In this document: positions 47,401 through 56,681 of the stretch, in pieces
Layout: the number at the start of each line of letters is the position of its first letter
Position numbering within the stretch: the stretch's first letter is position 1
DNA from: Strigamia acuminata
Taxonomy: Eukaryota; Arthropoda; Chilopoda; Geophilomorpha; Linotaeniidae
DNA length: 60,000 nucleotides
Assembly (NCBI GenBank): GCA_949358305.1
Contig: OX442320.1
Coordinates: forward strand, 9,442,259 to 9,502,258
Direction: 5' to 3'
Program-made: the position numbers and the translations under genes
Notes under the pieces: generated by a model
Told to the model about the DNA's origin: nothing
Database searches by the model: none
What the model saw: only the letters and a program-made list of their open reading frames with translations

Positions 47401-50400
47401 ACGAAGAGAGTTGCAGTTGAGTAAAAATGGTCGCATCCGTGCACCCGATTCGCGAGTTAATCGATTTATTTATTAGATATCAACGAATGTTTATCATCGT
47501 TCCTGTGCGCCCAACGCTGTCTCGACAAACCGATCGGCTACGAATGTTCGTGCGTCGAGGGTTTTAGACCGAAGAAGGAAAACAAAGCGCTCTGCGAAGG
47601 TAAAAACGCTTTGAAATTGGGATGATTACGTGTAGAAACACGCTTTGTTTGCGCAGACATCGACGAATGCAAAGAACAACATCCGTGCAGCCAAAACTGC
47701 AGAAACACGTACGGATCTTACGCCTGCACGTGCAAGGAGGGATATTATTCGGTCGACAACAGCAAGACGTGCAAAGCCAACAGCCGTAATAATAATAGTT
47801 TGTTTATAAATGTTGTTGATTTATTTTTTGTTGATTTATTTATTTAGCCGTTCAGCCGACCCTCATCTTTTCAAACCGTTATTACATCCGTCAAGTGGAT
47901 TTCACCGGTCAAAACACTATTCTTTTAGCGCAGAATTTAACCAATGCTGTTGCATTAGATTACGATTGGACCGAGCAGTGCTTTTATTGGTCCGACGTCA
48001 CCGGTTCAGGCTCTAGTCTGAAGCAAATGTGTAACGGCACTGATGGAATTAAAGTAATTACAGAGAAATTAAATTTGAATAAATTTTAAATGTTTGGAAT
48101 TAATTTCAGGTGATTCATTCAGCGACTGTTCAGAACATCGACGGTTTAGCCGTTGATTGGATCGGACGAAACCTTTATTGGTGCGACAAAGGGACCGACA
48201 CGATCGAAGTGTCTCAACTGGACGGGAAATTCAGAAAGGTTTTGATCAACGAAGGTTTACAGGAACCGCGAGCGTTGGTTCTGGATCCGTTCGAGGGGAA
48301 CATGTACTGGACGGACTGGGGCGACCGTCCGCACATCGGCAAAGCGGGCATGGACGGAAGTAACTCGCGAGTGCTCATCAACGATTCTTTGGGCTGGCCG
48401 AACGCTTTGACGATTTCCTACGAGACCAAAGAGATTTTCTGGGCCGATGCTCGCGAAGATTACATCGCCGTTTCCAATTTAGAAGGAACGGACAAGCGAA
48501 TTGTACCTACCAGAGGCACGAAGTTGCTATTTTTGAGTTTGATAATAATTAATAATCGTTTGTAATCGTGTGATTGTGTTTTTCAGGACCCCAGAATTCG
48601 TTGCATCACATTTTCGCGCTCACCGTGTTCGAGGATTACATATTTTGGACCGATTGGGAGACGAAAACCGTGGAAAGGTGTCATAAATACACGGGAAATG
48701 ATCGGAAAACGGTCGTGAAGACTATACACAGGCCGATGGACATTCAAGTTTATCATCCGTATCGACAGCAGCCGCGTGAGTTTGGTTTTAAAATGTAAAA
48801 ATTCGTTTTGGATTGATTTGGTTTTTTTTTTTTAGTTGAAGGGCCTAATCCGTGCGAAAATAATGGCGGTTGTCACACGTTGTGTTTGCTGTCACCCGGA
48901 GGTGGACGGAAATGCGCTTGTCCCGAGAATTACATTCTCGCGTCGGACGGGATTTCGTGCACGAATAACTGCACTAGTTCGCAGTTTGTGTGCGCGTCGA
49001 CGCACAAATGCATTCCGTTTTGGTGGCGGTGCGACACCCAAGACGATTGCGGCGACGCGTCGGACGAACCAGCCGATTGTCCACCTTTCAGCTGCACGCC
49101 GGGCCAGTTCCAGTGCGATAACAAGCATTGTCTTCATCCCAGTCAACTGTGCGATGGAATTTCGCAGTGTTTGGACGATTCGGACGAGAGGAAATGCGGT
49201 AATTTGTTCTATCGAGGCGAGAAATGGATGGATTTGTTTGAAATTTGATTTTTTTGCAGACGAATACACGTGTTTGTCGAGTCAATTCAAGTGCTCCGCG
49301 AATGGGACGGTCCAGTCGCGATGTATTCCGGCAACGGGCCTGTGCGACGGCCATGCGGATTGCCCGAACGAAGAAGACGAACAAAACTGCCGTAGTATTT
49401 TTTTGTTGTTGAATTTTTAGTCGATTTTTATTTATTTTTAATTTTAGCTCCTCAAACGTGTCCATCGCCGAATCAATTTACGTGCGACAACGGTAAATGC
49501 ATTCCTAACGTGTGGGTCTGCGATCGCGACGATGATTGCGGAGATAAATCCGACGAACCGAGCAATTGCAGTAAGATTTCGTCGATTAACGTGCGGAAAA
49601 AATGTTTAAATTGATTTTATTTATTTTTTAGCTGATCGGCAATGTCCGTCCAACCATTTTCGTTGCAAATCGGGACGATGCATTCCAATGTCGTGGAAAT
49701 GCGACGGCGATCAAGACTGCAGTCAAGGCGAGGACGAGCCTTCCACGTGTAGCGATCAGGAATTTCATTCGTGCGACCCCACGTACTTCAAATGCGATAA
49801 TAATCGCTGCATTCCCGGTCGCTGGCGCTGCGATTACGACAACGACTGCGGAGATAATTCGGACGAGGAAGGATGCTTACGTAAGACGCGTAAATCTCGT
49901 CGTTTTTTAAAATTAATTCATCGATTAATCGATTAATTGTACTTAGCGGGACACCGAAATTGCTCGGAGAGTGAATTCCGTTGCAAAAACGGACGGTGTA
50001 TCAGAGGCAGTTGGAGATGCAACGGAGAATACAATTGCGAGGATCAAAGCGACGAAGCAAATTGTAATGTCACGTGTCAAGCGAACGAGTTTCAATGCAC
50101 CACGCCGCGTTTCTGCATTTTTGCCGAGTGGTATTGCGACGGGGACACGGATTGCGCCGACGGATCCGACGAAAAAGATTGCGGTGCGTAATCCGAAGGA
50201 TGATTTTTATGGGAATTTAATTTAATTTTGATCGGCAGATCGGACGTGCAAACCCGGCGAGTTTGTTTGTCACAACGGGGAATGTATTTCGCTCCTGTGG
50301 CACTGCGATGGCATGTCGGATTGTTCGGACGAATCGGACGAAGACCCCAAAGATTGCGGTAATTTGTTCGCTTATTCGGTGTATTCGGAATGAAAAAATT

Positions 50401-53400
50401 TGAATTTTTGTTCTTTTATTTGGTCAGGTGCATTGGCTTGCAAGCCCGGTCGTTTCAGGTGCAGGAATCAGACTTGTATTTCATTCGCGAAGATATGCAA
50501 CGGAATAGACGACTGTGGAGACGGATCGGACGAAAATCCCGACATTTGTAAGTATTTTGTGCTTGAAATTGAAACTTTTTGTCATTTTATTCGGTCCAAC
50601 AGGCAGCCATACGCACGCGCACTGCAACGCATCTCATTTCCAATGTGCGAGCGGTCACTGCATTTCAAAAACGCTCGTTTGCGACCATTTTGACGACTGC
50701 GGGGATAATTCCGACGAGAGGAATTGCGGTAAACGGAATGAATGGATTGATTAATTGGGGTTTAATGTTTTTGTTTGAATTAATAGAAGATAATCCTTGC
50801 AAATTCGGAGTTTGTTCCCAAGTTTGTACGAGTAAAAAAGCTGGAAACTTTAGCTGCTCTTGTGCTGACGGCTACGTGATGAGTTGGGGAAAGAGCAAAA
50901 CATGCGAAGCCAAAGGAAATCCTGCGTATCTAATTATTGCATCCGAAAATGAACTTCGACGAATAAACCCGTACAAACCGTCCCAAATGATGACCGAGGA
51001 GAGCGGGCGAGACGAGAGCGCCATTTTACACAACAGCATGCAAACGAGTAAAATCGACGCGCTGGACATCTATTTTAGCGACGGAACCGTCACCGTAAGA
51101 ACCGAGTGCGCACATTTGTTGAATCGATTCATTGTGTTTGTAAACGACAGGTGTTTTGGACCAACCAGCACTCCAAGGCCATTCTCAGCCACATCGTGCC
51201 CAACTTGACGCTGCACAACGCCGCCAGTCGCTTGCGCCGAGTGCGGAGACAGTCTTTCAAGGAGGTGGTCACGAATCTGATGGAACCGCGCAGCATCGCC
51301 GTCGATTGGGTCGGGAAACACATTTATTGGGTCGACTCTGGCGACGATAGTATCGGGATGGCAAATTTGGACGGATCGCAGAGGAAAACGTTGATTGCCG
51401 ATTTATTGGACAAACCGCACGATGTCGTCGTTGCCCCCGAATCAAAGTCAGTTGAAAAATTTAATTTTAATATTTTAATTTTTTTTAAATTTTTCTTTTT
51501 TTTTTTAGTCTCATGTTTTGGACCGATTGGGGTTTGACCGCTAAGATCGAAGTGGCGCGACTCGACGGTACGAACAGACGAGTTTTGGTGGACAAGGACG
51601 TGCAGTGGCCGACGGGAATCACGATCGATTATCCCGCAAAGAGATTGTATTGGACGGATCCGAAAGCGGCGACCATCGAGTCGAGCAGATTCGATGGGAA
51701 AGATCGATATTTGGTCAAAGAGTTCGCTCAAGGGGAGGATAAACCGTTCCGGATTGAATGTTTCGAAGACAGTCTGTTCATTACCACCTACCACAATAGA
51801 CACGTGTTCAAGATGAGCAAATTCGGGCGCGGAAACCTCACGTATTTGTCGTACGGGCCGGGATCTGCGAGCGATTTGGTCATAGTGCAAGATTACAAGC
51901 ACAACACATTCAGTGCGTGTTTTATTACATACTTTTGTGTTATTTTTATTTCACATTTAATGCGTTTTCTGATTTTTCAGTTCCCAATCTCTGCTCCAAT
52001 TCGACTTGCGTGGAGAACGCTTTTTGCGTCGCCGGCTCATGTTTGTGCCCCGACGGGTTCAAGGAAACCCGAGACGGTTTAAAGTTGAAAAAGTGCGAAA
52101 ATCCCGCAACGACAAAAGGACAAGGTGAGAGAATGAGAGAATTAACAGTTTTTGGTTTTGTTTATATTTATATTTGATTTATTTAATATTTAGCCATGTG
52201 CAACTTGATTTGTTTGAACGGAGGAACTTGTCAGACCACGTCGGACGGTCCCAGGTGCAAGTGCAAAGCAGAATACGAAGGCGACCACTGCGAGAAATAT
52301 CGCTGCTCTCAGCACTGTAAGAACAAGGGATTGTGCTACATCGATTTGCTGTCCGCCGAAGTGCCCGGACAGAAACCGCCGCTGCGTTGCGCGTGAGTTG
52401 CATCATGAGTGGCTTTTTTTTGTTAAATGTGAAGGTTTTGACGTTGATTTTGTTGCGAAGGTGTCCTCCGGAGTGGACGGGACCGCGATGCGAGACGCAA
52501 ACGAACGTGTGTCGGGATTACTGCCGAAACAGCGGCACTTGTTCGATAGCTGGCAACGGCGAACCGATTTGCCAGTGTCCGCAGAACTTCACCGGCGCCC
52601 GCTGCGAGCGTTGCGAAGCGATCAATTGCCACAACAACGGCGTGTGTCGCTGGAGCAAGGGCAATTACGTCTGCCAGTGCAGTCCGGGCTATTTTGGCGT
52701 ATACTGCGAGTCGAACGTGTGCGAGGACTACTGCGTGTTCGGCACGTGCAAGATCGACGAAGCCGCCGGCATTCCGTCGTGCATTTGTCTGCCGGGGAAG
52801 TCCGGCAAGAAGTGTGACGACGACAAATGCACCAATCTGTGCAGGAACGGAGGTAAGGAAGAAAATAAATTGTTTTTTGTTTTATTTGATTTTATTTGTG
52901 TTGTAGGAACTTGTCAGCACGTGGGTAACAAACAGGTTTGTTTGTGTCCGCCCGGATACACAGGACGTCGTTGCGAGCACTCGACGTGCGGTTGCCACAA
53001 CGGCGGAAGCTGCTCCGCTTCGAACGGAGACGACGTGTCGATGTGTTCGTGCATGCCCGGGTTCAGCGGGCGCTTCTGCGAAGATCTCATTGCTCGCGAT
53101 TGTAGTTATAACTTCTGCCGCAACGGCGGATCGTGCGTGATGACGGTCGAGGGCAAACCTGCGTGCCAGTACGTGTTGTTTGTCGGTTTTTTTTTTTTTT
53201 AGTCATTTTTATTTGATTTTGTTTTATTTTAGTTGTCCACCCGACTACATGGGGACGAGCTGCGACAAACAGCTGACGGAATTGCATCCGTGTCGCAAAT
53301 ATTGCATGGAAGGAATTTGCCACGTGAACGACGAAGAGGAGTCGCCGTATTGCACGTGCATCGATGGTTATAAGGGATTGCGCTGCGATTTTATCGACAA

Positions 53401-54146
53401 GTGTCGACATTTTTGCTTCAATGGAGCAACGTGCGCCGAGAATTTGGATTCGTCGCTCCGGCCTTCGTGTTTGTGAGTGCTCGGAAGCGATTCAACCGTT
53501 TTCAGTTTAATTTTTGATTTTGTTTTTGTTCTAGATGTCCCGAAGGAGTGTTGGGATTGCGCTGCGAGACCGTCATATCCGCGCCGAAATTGGGAACTTT
53601 GCACTCGAAGGGCAACACCGGAGTCATAATTACAGTGATAGTTGTTTGTCTAGTCATCATCGTCACCGTCGCTGTGTTGGTGGCCATCTTTATACATCGC
53701 AAGCGCAGAAGGTGACGTGCTTGATTTGTTGATTTTGTTGATTTTTCTGATTTTGGATTTATTTGAACAGAGGCAAAGCCTTTATGCACGTGCGAATGCA
53801 AGACAGTTCGAACGTTGAAATCAATAATCCCATGTATTTGCGAGAAGACTTTGATGACGACAACGCGGAAGCATTGGACGCTTCTTTCTGTTTGGATCCC
53901 GATAAAGTAGGAATTGGCGTTTGTTTATTTTGTATTGATTTGTGTGTGTGATGCAGAATGGTTTGGTTTTGGCAGGCGACGAATTTTTCCAATCCGGTTT
54001 ACGACTCCATGTACAACGACTCGGCGGCCGGAATCACGTCGACGAACGAGGAGAAGAAAGGTCTTCTCCACGGCGACTCGGTCAAAGTGGAATATCTGGA
54101 CGGAAACTCGAAAGAGTCGAATCGTGAACGCACCTCGTTTGCGTGA
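34016..54146 (+). CDS. LRP1: LRP1, giant LDL-receptor-related endocytic receptor
   Basis: I trace 69 exons from the first LDLa repeat to the stop, all in phase, giving about 4700 residues (human LRP1 has 4544). Module order: 3 LDLa, 2 EGF, 2 YWTD propellers, 8 LDLa, 2 EGF, 4 propellers, 10 LDLa, 2 EGF, 1 propeller, 11 LDLa, EGF, 1 propeller, an EGF stalk, one transmembrane helix and a tail of about 100 residues with NPMY and NPVY. LDLa counts 8/10/11 and eight propellers match vertebrate LRP1 rather than LRP2 or VLDLR. LDLa repeats keep the Cys pattern and the calcium-binding DxSDE. Known role: endocytosis of proteases, inhibitors, lipoproteins and matrix ligands, plus signalling through phosphotyrosine adaptors. 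Introns are mostly 50-75 nt. The signal-peptide exon is uncertain. Confidence 0.97.
35505..35960. repeat. TTCGATTTTTT low-complexity intron repeat
   Basis: The LRP1 intron 35466-35974 is almost only T with regular CGA or CAA interruptions every ~11-13 nt. ORFs through it on either strand (Phe-rich or Lys-rich) are artefacts. Confidence 0.9.
35975..38428 (+). other. LRP1: LRP1 beta-propellers 1 and 2 with EGF modules
   Basis: Exons 35975-36129, 36198-36297, 36365-36527, 36584-36809 and 36872-37046 form propeller 1. Exon 37197-37331 is an EGF module. 37398-38056 (the largest exon, 659 nt) and 38116-38428 form propeller 2 and its following EGF. Shared blocks with vertebrate LRP1 include [25 protein letters not shown] and FMYWTDW. 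In other LDLR-family proteins the YWTD propeller drives ligand release at endosomal pH. Confidence 0.9.
38499..40143 (+). other. LRP1: LRP1 LDLa cluster II (8 repeats)
   Basis: Exons 38499-38651, 38712-38837, 38971-39096, 39368-39745 (three repeats in one exon), 39841-39960 and 40018-40143. Each repeat has six Cys and a CDxxxDCxDxSDE core, with minor variation. Cluster II is one of the two main ligand-binding regions of LRP1 (with IV). The repeat count equals human cluster II. Confidence 0.9.
40335..45459 (+). other. LRP1: LRP1 propellers 3 to 6 with EGF spacers
   Basis: Exon 40335-40577 is an EGF pair. Propeller 3 runs 40637-41814 ([22 protein letters not shown] and HPFAIALFG closely match human LRP1). 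Exon 41883-42014 is EGF. Propeller 4 runs 42084-43065. Exon 43123-43386 has an EGF and the start of propeller 5, which continues to 44405 with its EGF. Propeller 6 spans 44466-45459. The donor at 43387 was chosen by phase (GTTTGC) and is the weakest splice choice in this block. Confidence 0.88.
41290..41525. repeat. ACCAAAATACTCCCAAAAA intron repeat
   Basis: A-rich repeats of about 28-30 nt with ATAAAAACACCAAAATACTC fill the LRP1 intron 41275-41569. Confidence 0.85.
45524..47415 (+). other. LRP1: LRP1 EGF and LDLa cluster III (10 repeats)
   Basis: Exons 45524-45775 (EGF plus LDLa 1), 45833-46057 (two repeats), 46120-46272, 46337-46474, 46538-46654, 46715-46849, 46928-47047, 47104-47226 and 47287-47415. 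This makes ten repeats, as in human cluster III. The fourth and fifth have enlarged loops between cysteines. The last donor (GTTGAG) is weak but the neighbouring GTAAAA would include a stop. Confidence 0.88.
47477..48775 (+). other. LRP1: LRP1 EGF pair and propeller 7
   Basis: Exons 47477-47599 and 47657-47785 are EGF modules (NINEC, DIDEC). 47848-48053, 48110-48515 and 48587-48775 form propeller 7 ([44 protein letters not shown]). The join at 48515/48587 appears to use a GC donor (G|GCACGA). A GT alternative in the same phase exists about 20 nt further on, but adds seven unmatched residues. Confidence 0.87.
48836..50728 (+). other. LRP1: LRP1 EGF and LDLa cluster IV (11 repeats)
   Basis: Exons 48836-49198 (EGF and two repeats; [17 protein letters not shown] matches human closely), 49260-49391, 49448-49570, 49632-49880, 49947-50183, 50239-50358, 50428-50547 and 50603-50728. 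Eleven repeats, as in human cluster IV, the second main ligand-binding cluster. Motif [16 protein letters not shown] in repeat 1 is nearly identical to human. Confidence 0.9.
50787..51912 (+). other. LRP1: LRP1 EGF, propeller 8 and furin-type cleavage site
   Basis: Exons 50787-51094, 51151-51446 and 51509-51912. Within the propeller the sequence RRVRR-Q (51235-51252) fits the furin consensus R-x-R/K-R. It sits at the same place as the human RHRR-Q site that splits LRP1 into the 515-kDa and 85-kDa chains. The surrounding blocks [15 protein letters not shown] and FWTDWG follow the human order. Confidence 0.9.
51981..54146 (+). other. LRP1: LRP1 EGF stalk, transmembrane helix and cytoplasmic tail
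   Basis: Exons 51981-52124, 52194-52392, 52461-52852, 52907-53168, 53233-53472, 53535-53711, 53771-53906 and 53976-54146. A row of EGF modules precedes one hydrophobic helix (about 53620-53691) and a stop-transfer HRKRRR. The tail has NPMY (53826-53837) and NPVY (53991-54002), with the linking [14 protein letters not shown] closely matching human LRP1. These motifs bind PTB adaptors and give endocytosis. The dileucine GLLHGD near the end is a further candidate sorting signal. Confidence 0.93.
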
Positions 54147-55090
54147 ACATTTCAAACAACGACAACTATTTGTATTTAATGTATTTGATGACATTCGTTC
54201 GACCATTCGTGATGGTGTGGACGTGAGCAATGCCGATCGAATACCAGATTTAGCAGATTTGCCATATTGGGACGTTTTAACACTAATTTTAATTTAATTT
54301 TAATTTTTATAATTTCAATTTCTTTAGATGATGGTACAGAAGTGAGCGGTATAAATTTTCGTTTATAAAAGAAAGAAATAATTTTCCCAGTGCGATTGAT
54401 TCCCTTCGTGTGTGCTTGGAGTACAAGTTGTGATATGACGCCGTTTCTTTTTCTTCTTTCCTTTACTAAGTTTGTGAACTGACGCGAGACGAATGTCGTT
54501 AGTTGCCATTTCCGATTCCGAGGTATTTTCTAGGTGATAAAACAGTGGTGAGAGAGAGAGAAGGGAGAAGTTGATGATTGTGTCACAGACTCGGTTTTGT
54601 TTTGTTTTTATCTTTTTGAAATGTTTCTAATTAAGTAATAGGTTTAAGTGGCAGCTACAAATGTTTGGAATTTGTTAATCTTGTTTTTAAGAAGATATAC
54701 TCAATTGTGCAGTGCTCTTATAATTCTTGTTGAAAGAATCAATCAATGGTTGTCAAAAACATGTACGATATTAATTTGTGACTTATTATGTTGGTTTGTA
54801 CAAATTTTCTTCATTAAATGCTCAAATCATTAACAAGAAATGTATTTATGAATTGATAATTAGCTCTCTTTTCCTTCTTTTCATTCCCTCGATAATGTAC
54901 AGGTTGATTATGTAAATTTCTCTTCTTTTTCTTTGATGTCGCTTAATTCTCTGTACATACCATTATGTAAAATGTTTTGACACAGGTCTATCATAAATCA
55001 TCTACAAATATTCAATCAATTTGTGGAAGCAATTATGCTGAATGAATACAATAAAGCAAACTAAATGAATTTTTATTTATCTATTTCTTA
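54147..55090 (+). other. LRP1 3' untranslated region
   Basis: AT-rich sequence after the LRP1 stop. A polyadenylation signal AATAAA at 55050-55055 is the most likely end. No coding ORF is credible. Confidence 0.55.
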
Positions 55091-55203
55091 AAAATTAGAA
55101 AGGATTGACGATTTACAACTGGATGTCGCATATCGAAAGAGGTCTTTTTCAACTGCACACCGATACTCGTCCATGGGCTATAAAACGAATCACGTTCAAG
55201 AAA

Positions 55204-55642
55204 ATGCACTTTCAGCGGTGGCGCCACTCAACGGGTAAAAAAGAAGACATTTTGCAAACTACGAAATGTAGATTCAACAGGATTTGCGTGAGTTTAATAA
55301 ATTGAATTTATCGACAGTTCAGGCTTCGATGCAGGCGATAAATCGATAACTTATTACGGTAATACGTTTATTAAACCATTGGATGTCTCCTGTCAAAGTC
55401 CACGGACAACAAAAAATGTCTTCCTTTTTACCCGTTGAGTGGCGCCACCGTCAAAGTGCACTTTTTTTTCCAAGATTCGTTGTTCAAAAAAAGTGCACTT
55501 TGACGGTGGCGCCACTCAACGGGTAAAAAGGAAGACATTTTACTTGTCGTGGCGTCAGCAACCGCACCGGGAGTAGGACAACTTTCAACTTTACCGTAAT
55601 AAGTTATCGATTTATCGGCCGCATCGAAGCATGAACTGTCGA
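55204..55642. repeat. Fold-back (palindromic) element
   Basis: Two nested inverted repeats. Outer arms 55311-55362 and 55591-55642 match with about three differences over 52 nt. Inner arms about 55413-55469 and 55486-55541 match almost perfectly and flank a ~16 nt loop. A third, direct copy of the right inner arm lies at 55204-55253 (GCGGTGGCGCCACTCAACGG). It has no ORF, so it could be a non-autonomous fold-back transposon or MITE cluster. Confidence 0.8.
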
Positions 55643-56130
55643 TAGAATTTTGCTTTAAATTTTACTCATGTTTGGAATAGTGTTCATAGGCGACAGTTGC
55701 ATCGCGCTACCATAGTAAACGCGATATTTTGTGACGTCATCGTTCGTATCGAGGTTGACTCGAGTTTTGAATTTTACTTTTGATGCCAGTTTTCAGGAAC
55801 AGATAGGGCTCGGTTTGCGTGTAAATTAGTTTATAGTTGTTGAAATAACTCATCAATGGGACAGATATGAGAGCTAGAATTCGTTTTGAGTTGAAATTTA
55901 GCGTTGAAACGTGGATGTGATGTGAAAACAAACTCAACATAGGCGAAAATGATGGAGTGGAGGAAACTGCCAAACCGAGGCAACACCACAGAATAACATA
56001 CACAGCCAACGCGATATTTTGTGACGTCATCGTTGGCATCGAGGTTGAGGCGAGTTTTGAATTTTACTTTACATGCGGGTTTGTCGTGGCGTCAGCAACC
56101 GTTCCGGGAGTAGGACAACTTTCAACTTTG
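55545..56130. repeat. Two pairs of duplicated segments with CRE-like TGACGTCA
   Basis: GTCGTGGCGTCAGCAACCG and its continuation occur at about 55545-55592 and 56082-56129. GCGATATTTTGTGACGTCAT and its continuation (about 65 nt) occur at 55718-55782 and 56008-56072. They lie in direct orientation but in different order, interleaved with unique DNA. The shared palindrome TGACGTCA is a CREB/ATF-type site. Confidence 0.75.
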
Positions 56131-56681
56131 AGGTTTTTCGGAGTTGGCACCTTGACGGCGACTAGAGTTTAGTTAAATACTTAATGTTTTGGCAGCGGCA
56201 AACTAACTGTAAGTAGTAAATTCGATTTTTATTGTTTCACTTAGGTTTCCTTTGTTTGAAAACGACAACGGCGGCCATGTTGCATTTGTTTGTCGTGTGC
56301 GGAAAATGAGCGAAACGATTTAATTTTAGTGGCTTTAACTAGAAGCTGAAGAGCTACGTAATTTATTCCTTTATTTCTCGTCATTTTGTTAAGGAAATTT
56401 AAAGAAATGTATTAAATTAAATTTTTCGAACTTATGTTTTATTTATGCACGCTGGTTATTGCAAATTTTTACATTTCTTTTACGAATTTTATTTGCTGTT
56501 GTATTTATTGATATTTTTTCTCTTATCCAGGAGTTGTCACTCGGATTGAGCAATTTGAAGACACAGAAGACACCTGGCTGAAACTTTATATTTATTTATT
56601 CATAATTATTTTAATTTTATTTTATGTATTTCTAATTTATTTATATTTTGTGTATTCATAATTTATTGTATATCTATTTTA
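56131..56681. other. AT-rich spacer before the satellite
   Basis: Non-coding, AT-rich; I see no gene or clear repeat until the pyrimidine array. Confidence 0.5.

Noticed and set aside
52398-52817. 139-codon alternate-frame ORF over the LRP1 EGF stalk
   Set aside because: It overlaps a well supported exon (52461-52852) in another frame and lacks any known domain.
34016-54146. Many 60-190 codon minus-strand ORFs opposite LRP1
   Set aside because: Cys-rich coding DNA with GAC/TCG codons leaves the opposite strand open; none has its own splice context or known domains.
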